Source of the DNA: Bacteriovoracaceae bacterium UBA4096
Lineage (GTDB): Bacteria > Bdellovibrionota > Bacteriovoracia > Bacteriovoracales > Bacteriovoracaceae
Direction of reading: 5' to 3'
DNA: 19,017 nt
Assembly (NCBI GenBank): GCA_002381945.1
Contig: DFXY01000002.1
Span: forward strand, 81,021-100,037
Positions 15,120 to 19,017 of this stretch are shown piece after piece. Position 1 is the first letter of the stretch, and every line of letters starts with the position of its first letter. The position numbers and the translations under genes were made by a program. Below the pieces are notes generated by a model. The model had not been told where the DNA came from, made no database searches, and was given only the letters and a program-made list of their open reading frames with translations.

Positions 15120-16625
15120 ATGAATTTGATTAAAGGGATGTTGATCAATCTAGTGCTGCTGTCTGTCATCACCGCCCCCGCATGGGGTTTGAGTGGGGCC
15201 AGACTGTTAGGTCAATCTTCCAGCGGGCAGACCGCTCTTTTTAATCTGGGCATTCATGATGGGGTAAAAGAAGGGGATTACGCGGTTATCGTTAAAGAGA
15301 TCCGTTCCCTTGATCATCGGGACCTTCGTTTGGTGCCAGTCGCCAAGGCTCGCAATGTTAAAATCAATACTGGAAATTCCGTTTGGATTCTTTATAAAAC
15401 CTTTGATCCAGAATTACTGGTAAAGGGTCAGGAGTATCTGATCCTTTCTGAGAGTACGATGCTCAGAGGAAGAAGAGACCCTCGGTTTGGACGAATCAGT
15501 GTGATCACCCAGAAAGATAAGGTGGCCTTTCAGGTTCAGAAAAATCTCGCTGATGATAGAGACCGAATAGCTAAATTGAAAACTCAATATCCGGAAATAG
15601 AAAAACTCCACGAAAGAGAAATCCGTCAGGATGAAGATGGGGTTTTGGTGGATGTTGAGGGATGGAAAAAGTTTAAGGACTCAAGATTTCGTACCGCGCT
15701 TTATAAGAGTCCCCATCAGGCCGATTTTCAGAGGCAATTAAGACTATCGACTTTTGAAAAAATGGTGACTGCTTATTTGCAAAAGGTTAATGAGCCGGGC
15801 TTTAACTATGATGCCTTTTACGATGAACAATCCAAAACAGCTTTTGCTCATGAATTCCGACAGCGCTCAAATTTTAGTACAGAGTATGAGTCTTTTTTAG
15901 CGACTCAATCTCAAAAGGCTGTGGCCGATGCTAAGCTTTATCGCTCTTTACTTGAAAAAGGTGAGAGTTGGTCAGAAGACTTCTCAGATGAGCAGTTAAG
16001 ATCGGTCTTATCTGAGGTCTCTGTTTTACAGGAAAAAGACCGCAGGAAGTATGTTGTTGCCAATCCTAATCGGTATTCAACTTTCCTTGCTTATGGAATG
16101 ACTTTTAATGACGCTCAGACTGAGAAAGATGCTGGTTATCGACGGGATGGTCGTTACTCCATAGAACTTGATTTTGAAGTTATTCCTGTCATAAAGCATG
16201 AAACACTTCAGCGTTTTACAGTGAATGCGACCTATCGAAACAATAAGACGGCCTTTGAAGCTGAGAATTATAATTCCAGTCTGGATGAACACTCCTTTTC
16301 CCTGGGAATTAATTGGTACCCACTTTTTGCTTCTTATGCCATTGAGTCTCCGGTGATTTTTCTTGGGACTTATGTCAGAAGTGGTTGGGCAAGTGTTAAG
16401 GCCCCTTCGGCCGGCGAGGAATCCAATTATACTCTTCTGGCCTTACCTGGAGTCAGAGCAGGGATGAGGTATAATTTTAAAAATAATGTTGGACTGAGAC
16501 TTTCTGGCAGTATGGAAACTCTTCAGTTAGATCGATATGAACAAAGTAAGTTTGGCGCAATTCTTCCAGATCAGGCGAGCCTGGTTGAAGGGAAAATGAA
16601 CTTTGCCATTGCCTATTCATTTTAA
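15120..16625 (+). CDS. secreted protein with N-terminal beta module and C-terminal outer-membrane-barrel-like domain (paralogue A)
   Basis: A 501-residue protein if it starts at ATG 15120 (MNLIKGMLINLVLLSVITAPAWG), which gives a normal signal peptide; the frame is open from a TTG at 15078, but that would put polar and cysteine-containing residues before it. No clear ribosome binding site. After the signal peptide comes a beta-rich module with GIHDGVKEGDYAVIVKE and SVWILYKTF. A long charged helical middle (DRDRIAKLKTQYPEIEKLHE onward) follows. The last ~150 residues alternate hydrophobic and polar (FSLGINWYP, GVRAGMRYNFKN) and end in phenylalanine (AIAYSF), the usual sign of an outer-membrane beta-barrel. 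It shares both ends with the next gene, eight bases downstream. Function unknown to me. Confidence 0.7.
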   Translation: MNLIKGMLINLVLLSVITAPAWGLSGARLLGQSSSGQTALFNLGIHDGVKEGDYAVIVKEIRSLDHRDLRLVPVAKARNVKINTGNSVWILYKTFDPELLVKGQEYLILSESTMLRGRRDPRFGRISVITQKDKVAFQVQKNLADDRDRIAKLKTQYPEIEKLHEREIRQDEDGVLVDVEGWKKFKDSRFRTALYKSPHQADFQRQLRLSTFEKMVTAYLQKVNEPGFNYDAFYDEQSKTAFAHEFRQRSNFSTEYESFLATQSQKAVADAKLYRSLLEKGESWSEDFSDEQLRSVLSEVSVLQEKDRRKYVVANPNRYSTFLAYGMTFNDAQTEKDAGYRRDGRYSIELDFEVIPVIKHETLQRFTVNATYRNNKTAFEAENYNSSLDEHSFSLGINWYPLFASYAIESPVIFLGTYVRSGWASVKAPSAGEESNYTLLALPGVRAGMRYNFKNNVGLRLSGSMETLQLDRYEQSKFGAILPDQASLVEGKMNFAIAYSF

Positions 16626-16633
16626 GGGGAACG

Positions 16634-17716
16634 ATGAAGCTTCTGACTATCTTATTCTTAATAGTATCATTCGCAGCGCAAGCTCTTGAGGTTGATGAAA
16701 AACTGACAATCAGAATCGTTAAGACTTCTGAAACCAGAAAAACCTTGATGATAAACCGTGGTACTGAAGACGGCCTGGTTGAAGGTGATCATGCGAAGTT
16801 TATCGTAACCGCAGGTATTGTGGCCCGGGCCGTTTGTGTGCGTGTTTCTCCCACTCGTTCCGTGTGGTCGGTTTACCGCTTAGTAAATGCAGATTTTATT
16901 GTAAATGACTCTGTCATGAGTTTGAAAATTTCCCCGCCAGTCAAAATCACAAAAGATGAATCTCAGAGTTTAGTTCAAGAGGATACTCCTACTCGTGCTG
17001 GAACCGGTGATCCGACTCAATTAGGGATACCATTGGCCGATGGAGCTCAGGATCTGGCAAGTGTGACGGATGAAAATCTCTCCCAGGAAGATCTGAGATC
17101 ATTGGATGAGCAGGAGCCATCAATCATTCCTGAAAAGAATATAGAGGTCATTGGTATACTGAATATTTCGGGCCTAACTGCAAGCTCTAAAACTGAATCT
17201 GGAGACGACTCATTTAATAATTCACAAAGTTATCACCATATCGGTTTGGGGGGAGAGTTTTACCCTCAAAAAGAGCGTGATTGGTATTCTCGTTTTAGTC
17301 TCCAGGCGATGGTTAATCTCATGCGGCTTAATAATCAGGCCTATAATGGTTCAAGTTCTACCAACGATGTGACAGAGTTTTCAGTCGGTGTGAATTGGCA
17401 TCCCACTAAACTTCCCAGTCAAACCATGATGTTTATTCCATATGTGCATTTAAGTGCTAACGCCGGGACAGTGAAGTCGACCTTTAAACCTGGTCAGGAG
17501 AACCTCGGTGGTAAGGAATTCTCGGCCAACGGCGGTACTTCTGGATTTTCAGTTGGTTTTGGTTATAAGTTTTTTACATCTAAAGGTTTTGGGGCCAGAG
17601 CACTTCTGGATTATTACTACCGAACAGAGAAGTATAAAGAAGATGAAGCAACCAACACTTTCAACAAGCAAGTTGGTGGTCCTCGCTTTATGCTAGGTCT
17701 TGGTTATAGGTTTTAA
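16634..17716 (+). CDS. secreted protein with N-terminal beta module and C-terminal outer-membrane-barrel-like domain (paralogue B)
   Basis: A 360-residue protein with AAGGGG seven bases before the ATG and a clear signal peptide MKLLTILFLIVSFAAQA. The N-terminal module GTEDGLVEGDHAKFIV followed by SVWSVYRLV lines up with GIHDGVKEGDYAVIVK and SVWILYKTF of the gene before. An acidic, Pro/Ser/Gln-rich linker (about 110-175) replaces the helical middle of paralogue A. The C-terminal part has FSVGVNWHP (FSLGINWYP in A), repeated amphipathic strands (FSVGFGYKFF, ALLDYYYRTEKY) and a final GLGYRF, so it probably forms a beta-barrel in the outer membrane. The last 29 bases overlap the end of the convergent HNH gene. 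Function unknown to me. Confidence 0.72.
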   Translation: MKLLTILFLIVSFAAQALEVDEKLTIRIVKTSETRKTLMINRGTEDGLVEGDHAKFIVTAGIVARAVCVRVSPTRSVWSVYRLVNADFIVNDSVMSLKISPPVKITKDESQSLVQEDTPTRAGTGDPTQLGIPLADGAQDLASVTDENLSQEDLRSLDEQEPSIIPEKNIEVIGILNISGLTASSKTESGDDSFNNSQSYHHIGLGGEFYPQKERDWYSRFSLQAMVNLMRLNNQAYNGSSSTNDVTEFSVGVNWHPTKLPSQTMMFIPYVHLSANAGTVKSTFKPGQENLGGKEFSANGGTSGFSVGFGYKFFTSKGFGARALLDYYYRTEKYKEDEATNTFNKQVGGPRFMLGLGYRF

Positions 17717-18530
17717 TCCTCGCTCTTTGATTGCAATGAAAACAAAGGAGACGAAGATTTTTCGTGTGACTTTTGCCTCCTAATGCAAAAGCTTCAATAT
17801 GGTCATATTGAAGCAGAAACAGACTTCCGCAATTCTCACAGACTCCTTGTGACTTTTCAAAAACCTCTCTTTTAGTTTGGTTTGAAAGATAGCGCGTATC
17901 AGGATTTTGTACTCCTGGTCTTATTTTAAATTTTCGGTGTCTGATATCATTTAAAGCGTGCCGGGCCAGCCGGTTTAGGAACTTGTCATCAAGATAAAAA
18001 AATCCAATCAAGCTTTTTGCTTCTTCCAGCAAACCTAAAGTATCTTCATGTAGGTTAACTTTAATTTGTGAAAATTCAGGAGCGACTAGTTTTAACGATT
18101 CTTTGGGAAGAGGAGTTTGAGGAGAAAGCTCCAAAAGGGTTTTCTCGCATTGGCGGGCCGATTTCTTTTCTAATTTTTTTAGAATGATTCTTTTTTTTGT
18201 CGGTTCCTTAATATTTTCTTTTCTAAAGAAGCCGGCGGCCTTATGGAGATTTGATAGAGACAGAGAGCCATCTTTAATTTGTGACTCAATCTCTGGTAGT
18301 TCTTTTAACAGTCGGGCCCCATTTATGCGACGTATGGCCGAAGTTTCCGAATATCCTAATTCAGACATTGCATACTGAATCATGGAAGGATAACCCAGAT
18401 CACAGAAGAGCTTACGTCGTTCTATTTCTTTCAAATGGTGAAGAATATTTGTAGTGATTTCCCGCTCAGTTTGAGCAAGTTTTTTTACATCTTCTAGGAG
18501 TGCTTTATCAGTCAGGTATTTTAAATTCAT
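17688..18530 (-). CDS. HNH endonuclease with helical N-terminal domain
   Basis: A 280-residue protein. The first ~200 residues are helical and charged (LKEIERRKLFCDLGYPSM, YSETSAIRRINGARLLKELP), with a look of helix-turn-helix or DUF222-type regions common in front of HNH nucleases. The C-terminal HNH domain is complete: CENC at 231-234, YDH at 242-244 with the metal-binding His, GG at 251-252, NLRLLCFHCN at 258-267 supplying the conserved Asn and the second zinc CxxC pair. It therefore looks active. Related solitary HNH genes occur in several copies in Bdellovibrio-like genomes, as I recall. No methyltransferase partner lies near, so it is not a plain restriction enzyme unit. Target unknown. 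It ends inside the 3' end of the convergent barrel-protein gene. Confidence 0.82.
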   Translation of the reverse strand: MNLKYLTDKALLEDVKKLAQTEREITTNILHHLKEIERRKLFCDLGYPSMIQYAMSELGYSETSAIRRINGARLLKELPEIESQIKDGSLSLSNLHKAAGFFRKENIKEPTKKRIILKKLEKKSARQCEKTLLELSPQTPLPKESLKLVAPEFSQIKVNLHEDTLGLLEEAKSLIGFFYLDDKFLNRLARHALNDIRHRKFKIRPGVQNPDTRYLSNQTKREVFEKSQGVCENCGSLFLLQYDHIEAFALGGKSHTKNLRLLCFHCNQRARIKTYNQDLA

Positions 18531-18629
18531 GAGGAATCATTAACTCAATTCCTACTGAGAAGTACTTTGAGAAATTTAAAATACATTAAAAAATTCATTC
18601 TCGAACTGCGACGTCGGTTAAGCTCTGCA

Positions 18630-19017
18630 TTACTTAAATAAGGCCTTCACTTCATCTACTGGAATGCCCATAACATTTTTCAAATGCTGAGGTTCATCCA
18701 GGAGGGATAAACGTCTCTTTACGAGGTCTTCAAAAGTCGTCACATGTTCTTGCTTAATAATTTGTTTAATCATTTCCAGGGTGAGAGCGGGTTTTTCGCC
18801 AAATGTTGGCATTAGAGATTTTTGGCGAAGGGGATTTAGAGTTAAGTTCGGTTGATAGCGTTTTCCCAGACGTGGTACTAACTCCTGGGCGATCTCTTGA
18901 GTCATTCTTCTGAAGGTTGTATATTTCCCACCAAGCAGTACATAGGTTCTGTGATCAGGGCGAAAGATTTTATGAAACCGGCTTACTTTTCCGAGAGCTT
19001 CACTATGGCCTTCTTCT
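18630..19017 (-). CDS. glpD: FAD-dependent glycerol-3-phosphate dehydrogenase, C-terminal part (truncated by window edge)
   Basis: The last ~129 residues of a longer protein, open to the right window edge (…HSEALGKVSRFHKIFRPD). GGKYTTFRRMTQE is the typical GGK-[WY]-TT-[YF]-R-x-MA segment near the end of the FAD-binding part of GlpD. HVTTFEDLVKRRLSLL matches the C-terminal helical domain, where GlpD has a T-x-x-D-[VL]-x-x-RR-x-x-L motif. GlpD oxidises glycerol-3-phosphate to dihydroxyacetone phosphate at the membrane and passes electrons to quinone. The N-terminal FAD motif is outside the window, so other members of the DAO family are not fully excluded. About 100 bases without clear signals lie between it and the HNH gene. 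Confidence 0.8.
   Translation of the reverse strand, partial: EEGHSEALGKVSRFHKIFRPDHRTYVLLGGKYTTFRRMTQEIAQELVPRLGKRYQPNLTLNPLRQKSLMPTFGEKPALTLEMIKQIIKQEHVTTFEDLVKRRLSLLDEPQHLKNVMGIPVDEVKALFK

Noticed and set aside
18531..18629. Short palindrome CGACGTCG after glpD as a terminator
   Set aside because: The self-complementary core leaves no loop and no adjoining stem or T-run of the usual kind.

Overview
The window looks like a chromosomal segment of a predatory-type bacterium of the Bdellovibrionota (Bacteriovorax/Peredibacter-like). This is inference from content: moderate-to-low GC, a complete late mevalonate pathway in an otherwise proteobacterial-looking setting, many small outer-membrane and HNH-type proteins, and tight gene packing. 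No rRNA, tRNA, CRISPR array, insertion sequence or prophage was seen, and no gene-free stretch exceeds about 150 bases.

Layout. (1) 1-113: N-terminus of a minus-strand membrane-anchored protein running off the left edge. (2) 188-2800: plus-strand unit of a U32-family protein with four conserved cysteines, a second U32-like protein lacking them, and an 86-residue membrane protein. (3) 2797-3909: a minus-strand THUMP/N6-N2-type RNA methyltransferase (RlmL-like), convergent with unit 2. (4) 3934-5200: a DOMON/CBM9-like protein overlapping an RsmI-like methyltransferase. (5) 5310-11720: the main feature, a tightly packed, mostly overlapping operon of type 2 IPP isomerase, HMG-CoA reductase, a GYDIA-type GHMP kinase, diphosphomevalonate decarboxylase, mevalonate kinase, and finally a secreted GH15 glucoamylase, closed by a perfect 12-bp hairpin terminator that also serves the convergent operon. 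(6) 15035 down to 11759, minus: a small unknown protein, thioredoxin reductase, a DUF2914 membrane protein and a divergent crotonase-fold protein, driven by a good sigma70-type promoter. (7) 15120-17716 plus: two tandem paralogous secreted proteins with an N-terminal beta module and a C-terminal beta-barrel-like domain. (8) 17688-18530 minus: an HNH endonuclease whose end overlaps the second of these genes. (9) 18630-19017 minus: the C-terminus of FAD-dependent glycerol-3-phosphate dehydrogenase, cut by the right edge.

How it fits together. Unit 5 converts HMG-CoA to mevalonate, phosphorylates it (two GHMP kinases for two phosphorylation steps), decarboxylates to IPP and isomerises to DMAPP. 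HMG-CoA synthase and thiolase are not in the window and must lie elsewhere. The kinase of the GYDIA type is the only candidate here for the phosphomevalonate step, which makes it the most testable enzymatic prediction. The linked glucoamylase could release glucose from starch or glycogen, but why it shares the isoprenoid operon is not evident from sequence. A further compositional signal is the strong excess of GGCC, which at alanine codons appears as a choice of GCC that depends on the base before it.
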